Below the pieces are notes generated by a model. That model did no database searches. It had not been told where the DNA came from and saw nothing but the letters and a program-made list of their open reading frames with translations. A stretch of 32,639 bases of DNA from Phycisphaerales bacterium. GTDB lineage: Bacteria > Planctomycetota > Phycisphaerae > Sedimentisphaerales > Anaerobacaceae. The position numbers were made by a program, and so were the translations under genes. Location: assembly GCA_020343675.1 (NCBI GenBank), contig CP070806.1, positions 4,473,231 to 4,505,869 on the forward strand. Direction: 5' to 3'. Shown piece after piece: positions 1 through 7,203 of the stretch. How positions within the stretch are numbered: position 1 is the first letter of the stretch; each line of letters opens with the position of its first letter.

Positions 1-2
1 CC

Positions 3-320
3 GTCCATGTTGGCGGCCTCACAATCCATCCGGGTGATCTTCTGCACGGCGACTGCAATGGCGTGACCACGATCCCGCTGGACATCGCCTCGGACGTCGC
101 CGACGCGTCCGAGGAATTCGTACAAGCGGAGGCAGTGCTACTGCAGTACCTGCAGGCAGGTGACGTCACGGTGGATGGGCTTTCGCAGGCAAACGCCGAG
201 TGCCATCGGCTAATCAACGAGCTCCGGAAACGTGTCACCCGTAATCCGCAAAGAACAGCGTCAGGTGGGCCAACCAATCCAGCACACGCGGTAAACCGCG
301 CCGCTGATGCCGATCGTTAG
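3..320 (+). CDS. RraA-family protein, C-terminal part (5' end outside window)
   Basis: The open frame runs from the left edge of the window to the TAG at 318-320, so the true start lies upstream. Reading from base 3 gives a segment with GGLTIHPGDLLHGDCNGV followed by TTIPLDIASDVADASEEF and a helical tail. The PGDLxxGDxxGVxxIP pattern with a following acidic helix is the hallmark of the RraA / HMG-aldolase fold (4-hydroxy-4-methyl-2-oxoglutarate aldolase and RNase E regulator RraA share it). In aldolase members the Asp in GDxxGV binds the divalent metal. The catalytic Arg-Asp region is outside the window, so aldolase and regulator-type members cannot be separated. A GTG at 63 is inside the conserved block and is not the real start. 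Confidence 0.8.
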   Translation, partial: VHVGGLTIHPGDLLHGDCNGVTTIPLDIASDVADASEEFVQAEAVLLQYLQAGDVTVDGLSQANAECHRLINELRKRVTRNPQRTASGGPTNPAHAVNRAADADR

Positions 321-388
321 CATGAAATAGTCATGATCATTTCTTAATGCATCCTGCTAATCAGGCCGATTATATTAAAGGTGTTAAC

Positions 389-511
389 ATGACCAAGACA
401 GAAGATTGCAGGCCCAGATATTTATGTATAGCCATAGTAGTACTCCTGCTCATAGTCATACTTATCCTCATAGGATATATTGATCCGGATTATCCACCAC
501 CAGCATTTTAG
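389..511 (+). CDS. 40-residue single-span membrane peptide, candidate integron cassette gene
   Basis: ATG at 389 opens a 40-codon frame ending at TAG 509-511. The peptide has a short polar N-terminus (MTKTEDCRPRY), one hydrophobic span of about 18 residues (CIAIVVLLLIVILILIGY) and a Pro-rich tail (DPDYPPPAF). An AAAGGTG sequence at 377-383 is a plausible ribosome binding site. The frame lies immediately upstream of the attC-like site at 553-613, which is the normal order in an integron cassette (gene, then attC). It is AT-richer than the surrounding metabolic genes. No family is recognised. A chance frame is possible because the hydrophobic codons (ATA, CTC, ATC) also reflect local AT richness. 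Confidence 0.45.
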   Translation: MTKTEDCRPRYLCIAIVVLLLIVILILIGYIDPDYPPPAF

Positions 512-552
512 CCTGGCTTGTGATTGGAAGCCGCCTGTAACTTCCGACATGT

Positions 553-613
553 GCTAACATGTCGTTCGTGCGGGACGGCTCGTACCTCGCCGCCCCACAA
601 CTCATCGTTAGGC
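553..613 (+). other. attC-like integron recombination site
   Basis: The 61-bp element ends in GTTAGGC (607-613), an exact match to the R' core GTTRRRY, and begins with GCTAAC (553-558), which pairs with it. Folding the two arms gives CTAAC(554-558)/GTTAG(607-611), then ATG(559-561)/CAT(603-605) with C606 bulged, an unpaired TC/T spacer, GTT(564-566)/AAC(599-601), GTG(568-570)/CAC(596-598), GGG(572-574)/CCC(593-595) and CGGC(576-579)/GCCG(589-592). The unpaired C567, C571 and A575 all lie on one arm, as extrahelical bases do in attC sites. Only the top of the hairpin (580-588) stays open. This asymmetric imperfect palindrome with R and L boxes separated by a small unpaired spacer is typical of attC. 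No integrase gene is visible in the window. Confidence 0.75.
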
Positions 614-643
614 CAGACGGTTACGAAGTTAAGGGAGCTGATA

Positions 644-939
644 ATGAACCGATTAATAACAGCATCAAAGTAATTACGGCCCTCCTAATCATTTGTACAT
701 TCGATGATTTCTTGTCATTGCACGACATCAAGAATGACTATGTAAGCAAGGCAACATTAGAGTATCTCAGTATCGAAACCTCGGACGAATTACCCGCATG
801 GACAGATACGAAGATAGAATGGACCTCCATAAATATCAGTTATCTCCTGAGATCAGTTTTGATCATTTCAAACCTAAGCATTCTCATTCTTCTAAAGAAG
901 AGGAACGCCATGTCAAAGGCGGAGCAACATCAGTGTTAG
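644..939 (+). pseudogene. Small two-span membrane protein, frameshifted near its start
   Basis: AAGGGAG at 631-637 followed six bases later by ATG at 644 is a strong start signal just after the attC-like site, but that frame hits TAA at 671-673 after nine codons (MNRLITASK). The frame one base back continues as VITALLIICTFDDFLSLHDI and on to a second hydrophobic span (YLLRSVLIISNLSILILL), ending with TAG at 937-939. It looks like one protein of about 97 residues with an N-terminal and a C-terminal membrane segment and an acidic linker, broken by a single-base shift around 665-672. The open frame that begins at ATG 559 reads through the attC-like hairpin and is not a credible start. A sequencing error, a true pseudogene or a non-standard ATT start at 652 would all explain it. 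The family is not identified. Confidence 0.5.
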
Positions 940-973
940 GGGGGGACAAACTCTATTTTAGGAAGCCGGAAAT

Positions 974-992
974 GGTGGGGCGCAGCCCCACC
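974..992. repeat. Short perfect hairpin (8-bp stem, 3-base loop)
   Basis: GGTGGGGC (974-981) and GCCCCACC (985-992) form an uninterrupted 8-bp stem around GCA. No U-tract follows. It may be a copy of a short interspersed palindromic element or part of the 3' processing region of the upstream cassette gene. Confidence 0.4.
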
Positions 993-1027
993 CTACGAGC
1001 GCTTGACAGGGAGAGGCCCTATTCGAA

Positions 1028-1056
1028 AAAGGCCCGAACACGACGTTCGGGCCTTT
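1028..1056 (-). terminator. Intrinsic terminator for the OFA transporter gene (possibly bidirectional)
   Basis: AAAGGCCCGAAC (1028-1039) pairs perfectly with GTTCGGGCCTTT (1045-1056) around the loop ACGAC. On the minus strand the hairpin is followed by TTTTTCG, so it suits transcripts leaving the transporter gene, whose stop is at 1084. In the plus direction the hairpin also ends the cassette region, with only three Ts. Confidence 0.85.
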
Positions 1057-1083
1057 GAGGTTCAGGAAATGGTGTGCACCGGC

Positions 1084-2406
1084 TTACACATCGGCCGCTT
1101 CGAGTTTGTGGTGCGGGGGTTTGACGAGTAACGTCATGACCGCAGCCAGAATCAGCAGGGCTGAAGCGCCGTAGTAGGCAACGGCAAACGTCTCGTACTT
1201 GACATACATCGCCCCGGCCAGCTTGGCCAACATGAAGCCGCCGACGCCCCAGGCGGTGAAGACCAGCCCATAGTTCATGCCGAAATTCTTCAGGCCGTAA
1301 AAATCCTTCGTAATCGACGGGAACAGAGACAGGTTCGCGCCGTAGTTGGCGCCGATGAGCGCCGAGATGATGGCCATGGCCGGAATCGTCCCTAAGGCGT
1401 TGTCAGCGGTTGCTCGGGAAAGGAGGAATATCAGGAGAGCCTGAACCACGAAGCAGATCAGGAAGGTCGCTTTTCGACCGATTTTGTCGCTGAGCATGCC
1501 GGCAAGTATGCGTCCGCCGCCATTGCCGACAGCAAGCACCGCCACGAGCACAAAGCCCAGTTCGATATTGGCCTGTATCTTGGCAATCGCGGCCAGCTTG
1601 GCAATGATCATCAGGCCCGCCCCGGCGCCGCAGACGTACATGAACCACAGCAGGTAGAATTGCACGGTGCGCAACATCTCTTTGGGAGTGAAGTCTTCTT
1701 TTTGGCCCACAGGGGCCGGGGGCGTTTCTCCCTCAGCCTCCGCTTTTTCTGGAGCCGCAGCCCGTTGTTTCAAGCGTCCTGCTTCGCCGTATCCCTTGAC
1801 GAATTGAAGAACCTTGTGAGGCGGCCTCAGCAATTGCGCCAGGCTGACGACGACCACCAGGAATCCGATCCCCAGTATCAAAATAGCGGTCCTAAAACCA
1901 CAAGCACCTATTAGCCCTTTTGACAGTGGTGCGGCATAGACCGAAGCTAAGCCGAAACCAGAAACCACAATACCGGCAATTAGTCCCGTCTTCGCCGGCG
2001 GGAACCACTTGACCGCAGGGGGTGTGGCCGATGCGTAGCCGAATCCAATCCCCGCACCTGCGAGCACGCCAAAGCCAATAACAAAGACCCCAAGCGATGT
2101 TGTCATGCTGGCGATCACGAAGCCGAGGCCGACCAGGATGCCTCCCAACGTGGCGACAATCCGCGGCCCAATCTTGTCCTGCATTCTGCCGGCCGGCACC
2201 ATAATAAGCGAAAAGACCAGACAGGCGACCATATACGGCAGCGACTTGTCGTCTTCGTTCCAGCCCCAGTCATCGGGCACACGCTTGCTGATAACACTCC
2301 ACGTATAAAGAATGCCAAGAGCAAGATTGATGCCCATGCCTGCAAAGGTTACACGCCAGCCGTGATTCTCGACGCTCGTCTGCGGCGCTGTCATTTCCTC
2401 AGCCAT
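1084..2406 (-). CDS. MFS transporter, oxalate/formate antiporter (OFA) family
   Basis: The 440-residue protein has about twelve hydrophobic spans. The N-terminal GINLALGILYTWSVISKRV is the characteristic first span of OFA-family carriers (OxlT-like), and GRMQDKIGPR fits the MFS loop 2-3 signature. A charged central loop rich in Ala, Glu and Pro (residues about 215-240) separates the two six-span halves, and the second half carries GMLSDKIGRK, the repeated loop signature. Family members carry oxalate, formate, lactate, pyruvate or similar small monocarboxylates. Its place after the acetyl-CoA synthetase gene and close to formate-using enzymes suggests acetate, formate or another small carboxylate; the substrate cannot be read from the sequence. 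AAAGGAAAGG lies about ten bases before ATG 2406. Confidence 0.85.
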   Translation of the reverse strand: MAEEMTAPQTSVENHGWRVTFAGMGINLALGILYTWSVISKRVPDDWGWNEDDKSLPYMVACLVFSLIMVPAGRMQDKIGPRIVATLGGILVGLGFVIASMTTSLGVFVIGFGVLAGAGIGFGYASATPPAVKWFPPAKTGLIAGIVVSGFGLASVYAAPLSKGLIGACGFRTAILILGIGFLVVVVSLAQLLRPPHKVLQFVKGYGEAGRLKQRAAAPEKAEAEGETPPAPVGQKEDFTPKEMLRTVQFYLLWFMYVCGAGAGLMIIAKLAAIAKIQANIELGFVLVAVLAVGNGGGRILAGMLSDKIGRKATFLICFVVQALLIFLLSRATADNALGTIPAMAIISALIGANYGANLSLFPSITKDFYGLKNFGMNYGLVFTAWGVGGFMLAKLAGAMYVKYETFAVAYYGASALLILAAVMTLLVKPPHHKLEAADV

Positions 2407-2439
2407 TCTCGGTGAGCCTTTCCTTTTTCACAGTGAAAC

Positions 2440-2472
2440 GGGCCGAATGTAGAGGGTTTCCACATTCGGCCC
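2440..2472 (-). other. Intercistronic hairpin between acs and the transporter gene
   Basis: GGGCCGAATGT (2440-2450) and ACATTCGGCCC (2462-2472) form a perfect 11-bp stem with an 11-base loop, within the 115-bp gap between acs and the downstream transporter. On the minus strand the sequence after the stem is GTTTCACTG, without a U-run, so it is more likely a processing or partial-attenuation hairpin than a full terminator. Confidence 0.5.
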
Positions 2473-2521
2473 AACCATCCGTTCGATCCGTTTAATGCTG
2501 TTTTTCGACCGGGCTGTTTGT

Positions 2522-4498
2522 TCAGCCCCGGCCTTTGATCAGGGCCTCGACCACGCTCGGGTCCGCGAGCGTGGTGATATCGCCGAGGTTGCCTGTGTCC
2601 TTTTCTGCTATCTTGCGGAGAATTCGCCGCATAATCTTGCCCGAGCGGGTCTTCGGAAGCGCCGGCGCGAACTGAATCGCCTCAGGCGCGGCGATCGGTC
2701 CGATTTCCTTTCGCACGTGCAGGATCAATTCCTTCTTCAACTCTTCGCTTTCCTCGACGCCGCCGACGAGTGTCACAAAAGCGTACAGTCCCTGCCCCTT
2801 GATCTCATGGGGAACGGGCGTCACCGCCGCTTCAGCCACTTTCTCGTGGCTGACCAGAGCACTTTCGACCTCGGCCGTGCCAATGCGGTGGCCCGAGACG
2901 TTGACGACGTCGTCGATCCGGCCCATCAGCCAGTAATCGCCGTCATCGTCAATCCGGCAGCCGTCGCCGGCGAAGTAGATATCGTTGTACATTGTGAAAT
3001 AGGTATCGATGAACCTGTCGTGGTCGCCCCACATGGTCCGCATCATCCCGGGCCACGGTTTTCGGATACACAGCTTGCCGCCCTCGTTCACGTCGCATTG
3101 ACTCCCATCGTCGCGCAAGACAACGGCATCGACGCCGAAGAAGGGCCGGCTTGCACTGCCCGGCTTGAGCGTGTGGGCGCCCGGCAGCGGCGTAATCATG
3201 AATCCACCGGTTTCGGTCTGCCACCAGGTGTCAACAATGGGGCAGCGGCCGCGCCCGATTTTATCGTAATACCACATCCAGGCTTCGGGATTGATGGGCT
3301 CGCCGACCGAACCGAGAATTCTCAGCGTATTCAGGTCGTACTTGGCGGGCCATTCGTCGCCGAGACGCATCAGCGCTCTGATAGCGGTTGGCGCCGTATA
3401 GAAAACAGTGACGCCGAACTTGTCGCATATCTGCCAGAAGCGACCGGCATCCGGGTACGTGGGGACACCTTCGAACATCAGCGACGTGCTGCCGTTGGCG
3501 AGCGGGCCGTAAACAATGTAGCTATGCCCGGTTACCCAGCCGATGTCGGCGGTACACCAATAGACGTCGTCGTCGTGCATGTTGAAGACGATCTTGTGAG
3601 TAAGAGTAGTGTGCAGCAGGTAGCCGCCGGTGGTGTGGACGACACCCTTGGGTTTGCCTGTCGAGCCCGAAGTGTAGAGGATGAACAACGGATCCTCGGC
3701 GTTCATGGGCTCTGCCGGGCAATCTTCGGAAGCGCTGGCCATCTCCTCGTGATACCAGACGTCCCTGCCGCTTTTCATGTCGCAGGGTTCCTCGTTAACC
3801 TTGACGACTATGACGTTCTCAATCGTCGGGGTCTTTTCGAGTGCGGCGTCGGCAATATCTTTGAGTCTGATGTGCTTGCCGGCACGCAGCGACACGTTGG
3901 AAGTAATAAGCATCTTGCAGTCGGAATCGTTAACGCGACCCTCGATCGCGTCGGCGCTGAAACCGCCGAAGATAATCGAGTGAATTGCGCCGATGCGCGT
4001 GCAAGCCAGCATAACAATCGCCAATTCAGGAACCATCGGCAGATAGATCGCGACGCGGTCGCCCTTGGCGATGCCTTTGGCCTTCAGGACGTTGGCGAAC
4101 TTGCAGACTTCCTTGTGAAGCTGCTCGTACGTAAACTGCTTAACAGCGTCCTCGGCCTCGCCCTGCCAGAGCAGCGCCGTTTTCTTGGCGACGGGCGTTC
4201 CGAGATGGCGGTCCAGGCAGTTGTATGCAACGTTCAGTTGCCCGTCGGCGAACCATGTGTGTTCAATCTTGCGCCCTTTTGTATCCCACATGTACTCCAG
4301 CGACCGGGTCGGCTCCTTGAACCAATGAAGGCTCCGGGCCTGCTCCAGCCAGAAACCATCCGGGTCCTCGACAGACCGGTCCCACATCTTTTCGTACTGC
4401 TCGACGCTGTTTACATAGGCATTATCCTTGACCGAATCCGGCGGCGGAAATGCCCGTTTTTCGCTCATGAGGGAGTCAATACCTTTTTGCTGTCCCAT
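2522..4498 (-). CDS. acsA: Acetyl-CoA synthetase (acetate--CoA ligase, AMP-forming)
   Basis: The 658-residue protein, full length for the family, activates acetate with ATP to acetyl-AMP and then to acetyl-CoA in the cytoplasm. The P-loop-like motif YTSGSTGKPKG is at about 275-285, the acetate-pocket and AMP-binding motif DTWWQTETGG at 423-432, the hinge region GRIDDVVNVSGHRIGTAEVE at 527-544, and the C-terminal PKTRSGKIMRR at 615-625, with Lys621 the residue whose acetylation switches off family members. The start at ATG 4498 is set by AAAGGAGA five bases upstream; a second ATG ten codons later has no such site. It is the first gene of a probable minus-strand unit with the OFA-family transporter. 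Confidence 0.97.
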   Translation of the reverse strand: MGQQKGIDSLMSEKRAFPPPDSVKDNAYVNSVEQYEKMWDRSVEDPDGFWLEQARSLHWFKEPTRSLEYMWDTKGRKIEHTWFADGQLNVAYNCLDRHLGTPVAKKTALLWQGEAEDAVKQFTYEQLHKEVCKFANVLKAKGIAKGDRVAIYLPMVPELAIVMLACTRIGAIHSIIFGGFSADAIEGRVNDSDCKMLITSNVSLRAGKHIRLKDIADAALEKTPTIENVIVVKVNEEPCDMKSGRDVWYHEEMASASEDCPAEPMNAEDPLFILYTSGSTGKPKGVVHTTGGYLLHTTLTHKIVFNMHDDDVYWCTADIGWVTGHSYIVYGPLANGSTSLMFEGVPTYPDAGRFWQICDKFGVTVFYTAPTAIRALMRLGDEWPAKYDLNTLRILGSVGEPINPEAWMWYYDKIGRGRCPIVDTWWQTETGGFMITPLPGAHTLKPGSASRPFFGVDAVVLRDDGSQCDVNEGGKLCIRKPWPGMMRTMWGDHDRFIDTYFTMYNDIYFAGDGCRIDDDGDYWLMGRIDDVVNVSGHRIGTAEVESALVSHEKVAEAAVTPVPHEIKGQGLYAFVTLVGGVEESEELKKELILHVRKEIGPIAAPEAIQFAPALPKTRSGKIMRRILRKIAEKDTGNLGDITTLADPSVVEALIKGRG

Positions 4499-4658
4499 GT
4501 ACTCTCCTTTGTGCCATTCTAAAGTTACCGTACCTTAGCGGCTCTGAACTATGTGCGTTCCAACGAACCATACATAGATTCGTCAAATAATACACCTGAC
4601 TTCAAGAAAACCATCCTCACGACTTTCGTGATGAAGACAAGGCGGAAGTCAAGAAATA

Positions 4659-4672
4659 TCTCAAATTTGAGA
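4659..4672. other. Perfect 14-bp palindrome in the porin-acs gap
   Basis: TCTCAAATTTGAGA is a perfect palindrome lying 26 bases past the porin stop codon and about 160 bases upstream of the acs start. It could be a protein-binding site for control of acs, or a weak AT-rich 3' hairpin of the porin transcript. The same gap also holds TCACGA-CTT-TCGTGA near 4617-4631. No convincing acs promoter was found. Confidence 0.3.
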
Positions 4673-4698
4673 AGATGTCAAGCGAAAAGGACCCCGTT

Positions 4699-6012
4699 TT
4701 AGAATTTGTAGATCATAGACGCCTGCGCCCGCAGGCTGTCGCCGTCGCCGGATCCATGATATTCCGTCCGCCAGTGCGAAAGCTCGAAAGCCCATTCCGT
4801 ACTCTTGTTCAGAGAGTAGAATACGTTTCCGAACGCGGAACGGTTCATCGTTCGGTCGCCGGCATTGACATTTCCTCTTTCTACATCGTCCATCCCGACT
4901 CCGAGGTTGAAGCGAGCCTTATCCCAGGGCCCGAGGCCGGCCGCAATCCATCCACCCGTGCTGCCGATCTCTTCGTACTGGTTCAAGCCGGCTGTCGTAA
5001 CGCCTTGTCCAATTCCGCCCAGATAGGCGCTCAGGTTCTCTCCCGTGAACAACTCGCCCTTGATCGAGAGCCACTTGTGGACCGGCTGGGTAACGTCCAG
5101 GTTCAACGACCAGGTCGTGAATTCCCTATTGCTGCCGCCGGTGGTGATGTCATATTCCTCTTGTCCCCAGTGCCCGGATACACCGATGGTCGAAGGCTCA
5201 GGCCCAAACAGCGGGCGGGACAAGCTGGCCCTGCCCTGCAGGGACGGAAAGCCCGCATCTTCGCCTGAGTCGGTCGTTCCGGCCAGCGACACATTATCTC
5301 GGCCGATGGTTCTGGCAAATGCGCCCTCCAGCCTCAGGTCCGTTTGCGTATCGAGCCCGTATTCCTTTGTCAGGCGGACCTGGGGACGCCGATAGCCGAT
5401 GTTGCCTGTCCACCAGCCGACGGTGTAGTTGACCGTCGAAGGGAATAGCGGGCTAATCACGTCGAAGGTCTGACCGGCGATAATGCTGAACCGATCGTCC
5501 GGCCAATCCAGCTCCATATAGGCGTGGCGCATCATCAAACGCGCCTTGTTCTCGCCGCCGCCTTCATAGAAGTCCACTTCCACGCGCCCGCTTGTGCTCA
5601 TAGCGCCGCCGTCCGGCCCGTTGATCAACATCCCCAACCGCGTCTGGTTGGCCGTCATGTTGAACTGGTCGTCGTCCCCGTTGGCGTTCTCCTGCTCGAC
5701 CCACTTGGCATAATTCCCGTTGTCGATTCGCGAACTGTCGTAGGCCGCGTCGAGTTTCAGGTAGCCGTACAGTTGGATATCCAGGCTGGACCATACGGGC
5801 TTGTGCGTCTGCGCATCTGCCGAAGCGGTCCGCTCCATGACCGTTTTCCTGAGTTCTTCCAGTTCCTTGTCGAGCTTCTCAACTCGCTGTTGTAACTGGG
5901 CATTCTTCTCGGCCAAATCGGCGTTATCGGCCGCCAGGGCAGTGGAAGCCGCGTTTGTCAACAGGAGCAGGCTCACCAAGATAGCAGGAGCAGGCGGTAC
6001 GCATTTGTTCAC
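4699..6012 (-). CDS. Outer-membrane porin with N-terminal coiled coil
   Basis: From GTG 6012 the protein has 437 residues. The start is chosen because AAGGAG lies seven bases upstream and it gives a clean signal peptide (MNKCVPPAPAILVSLLLL, cleavage after about ALA-AD, residue 28). Residues about 30-62 (LAEKNAQLQQRVEKLDKELE) form a heptad-like coiled coil, common in porins of planctomycetes and DcaP-like porins, where it may trimerise or reach the cell wall. The rest has alternating beta-strand character with many aromatic girdle residues and ends in YKF, the C-terminal Phe used by the barrel assembly machinery. No disulfide pair is seen. It likely admits small anionic solutes, possibly the carboxylates used by neighbouring genes; this is inferred from position only. 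Confidence 0.8.
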   Translation of the reverse strand: MNKCVPPAPAILVSLLLLTNAASTALAADNADLAEKNAQLQQRVEKLDKELEELRKTVMERTASADAQTHKPVWSSLDIQLYGYLKLDAAYDSSRIDNGNYAKWVEQENANGDDDQFNMTANQTRLGMLINGPDGGAMSTSGRVEVDFYEGGGENKARLMMRHAYMELDWPDDRFSIIAGQTFDVISPLFPSTVNYTVGWWTGNIGYRRPQVRLTKEYGLDTQTDLRLEGAFARTIGRDNVSLAGTTDSGEDAGFPSLQGRASLSRPLFGPEPSTIGVSGHWGQEEYDITTGGSNREFTTWSLNLDVTQPVHKWLSIKGELFTGENLSAYLGGIGQGVTTAGLNQYEEIGSTGGWIAAGLGPWDKARFNLGVGMDDVERGNVNAGDRTMNRSAFGNVFYSLNKSTEWAFELSHWRTEYHGSGDGDSLRAQASMIYKF

Positions 6013-6051
6013 AGTTCTTCTCCTTGAGAACTCTGTGTCCGGTCTCAAAAT

Positions 6052-6103
6052 ACTTTCTAAAAGAAAGTCGGTATTATACGGAAGGAGAAAGCGAGGTAAA
6101 CAA
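6052..6103 (-). promoter_or_regulatory. Putative porin promoter with inverted repeat near +1
   Basis: On the minus strand TTGTTT (6098-6103) and TATAAT (6073-6078) are separated by 19 bp, long for sigma-70, so the -35 is weak and the -10 is the main evidence. ACTTTCT/AGAAAGT (6052-6058 and 6062-6068) forms a 7-bp inverted repeat across the expected start of transcription, a possible operator. The predicted leader is about 54 bases. Confidence 0.5.
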
Positions 6104-6227
6104 TATTCCCGGAAATTTTGGGGGATTCCACTCCGTCAGGTCTTTTTCGCCGGCGTTGGAATCGCCGGGCTGAGTCCTGCCCAGCAGCCACCCCCCGATT
6201 CTAATGTCTGTTCTCAGTTGAGGCTGC

Positions 6228-7121
6228 CTAACTTGCATCGATCCCTGCGGCGCGCCTGGCGGATTCGACGGTGTTATACAGCAGCATCGTGATGGTCATC
6301 GGGCCCACGCCGCCGGGCACGGGAGTAATCAGCGAGGCTTTCTCCTTGACCGCCTCGAAATCCACATCGCCGACGAGGCGGTAACCTCTCTTCTTTGTCG
6401 CATCCTCGACGCGATTGACGCCCACGTCAATGACCACCACGCCGTCTTTGACCATATCGGCAGTAATCGTGTTGGGCCGACCTGCGGCGGCGATGACAAT
6501 ATCCGCTCGTTTTGTGTGATAGCTAAGGTCTTTCGTGCGGGTATGACAGACGGTTACAGTCGCATTTCCTGTGGGATTTTTCTGGATGAGCATGTTCGCC
6601 AGGGGCTTGCCTACTATGTTACTGCGCCCGACGATTACGGTCTCGGCCCCCTTAATAGTAACACCGCTGCGCATCAGCAGTTGAAGGATGCCGTGCGGCG
6701 TGCAGGGCAGAAAAGCCTTTTCGCCCACAACCATTTTGCCGACGTTCACAGGATGAAATCCATCAACGTCTTTGGCAGGGTCAATCGCCAGCAGAACTTC
6801 GGCCTCGTTTAGGCCTTCGGGCAGAGGCAACTGAACTAAAATGCCGTTGATTTTCGAGTCGCTGTTTAGTTTCTCGACCAGTGCCATCAGCTCGGCCTGC
6901 GAAGTATCGGCGTCCAGGCGATTATCGTCGGAAAAAATCCCCATATCTTCGCAGGCACGCTCCTTGGCTGTCACATAGGACTTCGAAGCCGGATCCTCGC
7001 CGACCAGGACAACTGCCAGCCCGGGCACAATGCCCTTCTTTTTCAATTCAGCGACTTCAGCCTTCAATTCTTCCCGCATGTCGGCGGCTACTTGTTTTCC
7101 GTCTATGATTTGTGCTGTCAT
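6228..7121 (-). CDS. folD: Bifunctional methylene-THF dehydrogenase / methenyl-THF cyclohydrolase
   Basis: FolD interconverts 5,10-methylene-THF, 5,10-methenyl-THF and 10-formyl-THF in the cytoplasm, normally with NADP. The 297-residue protein shows Tyr49 and Lys53 in SYVTAKERAC (the catalytic Tyr-x3-Lys), QLPLPEGLN at 97-105, DVDGFHPVN at 118-126 and the nucleotide-binding GRSNIVGKP at 165-173, with DVGVNR near the C-terminal end. The start is ATG 7121, preceded by AGGGAG; the frame is open further upstream, but that extension is a GATT-rich intergenic sequence without protein character. It follows fhs by 82 bases on the same strand, so the two are probably cotranscribed and act in sequence on formate-derived carbon. 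Confidence 0.96.
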   Translation of the reverse strand: MTAQIIDGKQVAADMREELKAEVAELKKKGIVPGLAVVLVGEDPASKSYVTAKERACEDMGIFSDDNRLDADTSQAELMALVEKLNSDSKINGILVQLPLPEGLNEAEVLLAIDPAKDVDGFHPVNVGKMVVGEKAFLPCTPHGILQLLMRSGVTIKGAETVIVGRSNIVGKPLANMLIQKNPTGNATVTVCHTRTKDLSYHTKRADIVIAAAGRPNTITADMVKDGVVVIDVGVNRVEDATKKRGYRLVGDVDFEAVKEKASLITPVPGGVGPMTITMLLYNTVESARRAAGIDAS

Positions 7122-7140
7122 TGGTAACTCCCTAAGCAAA

Positions 7141-7197
7141 AGATTCACGATTTCCGATTTGCGATTGCCGATCTCAAATCGGGAATCCAAAATCGGC
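7141..7197. repeat. GATT-rich degenerate repeat in the fhs-folD gap
   Basis: The gap holds several overlapping copies of a CGATTT/GATTGC-like unit and an inverted pair CCGATTT (7154-7160) and AAATCGG (7176-7182). Such low-complexity GATT tracts may be a slippage-derived or interspersed intergenic element. No promoter or terminator was found in it. Confidence 0.35.
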
Positions 7198-7203
7198 GGT
7201 GTC

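Noticed and set aside
313..361. TTAGCA ... TGCTAA inverted pair as a second attC or cassette boundary
   Set aside because: The order of the core-like boxes is reversed (GTTAGCA first), neither matches GTTRRRY fully, and the interior does not fold with the spacing of an attC.
894..945. CTAA ... GTTAGGG around the end of the frameshifted gene as another attC
   Set aside because: The last base breaks GTTRRRY, and apart from CGCC/GGCG the arms do not pair.
2495..4522. 675-codon plus-strand frame opposite acs
   Set aside because: It is the antisense shadow of acs, which has all family motifs; long shadow frames are expected in GC-rich genes with strong codon bias.
6149..6167. CCGGCG/CGCCGG hairpin as the terminator of folD
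   Set aside because: In the minus direction it is followed by GAAAAAG rather than a T-run, so it does not fit an intrinsic terminator for folD.
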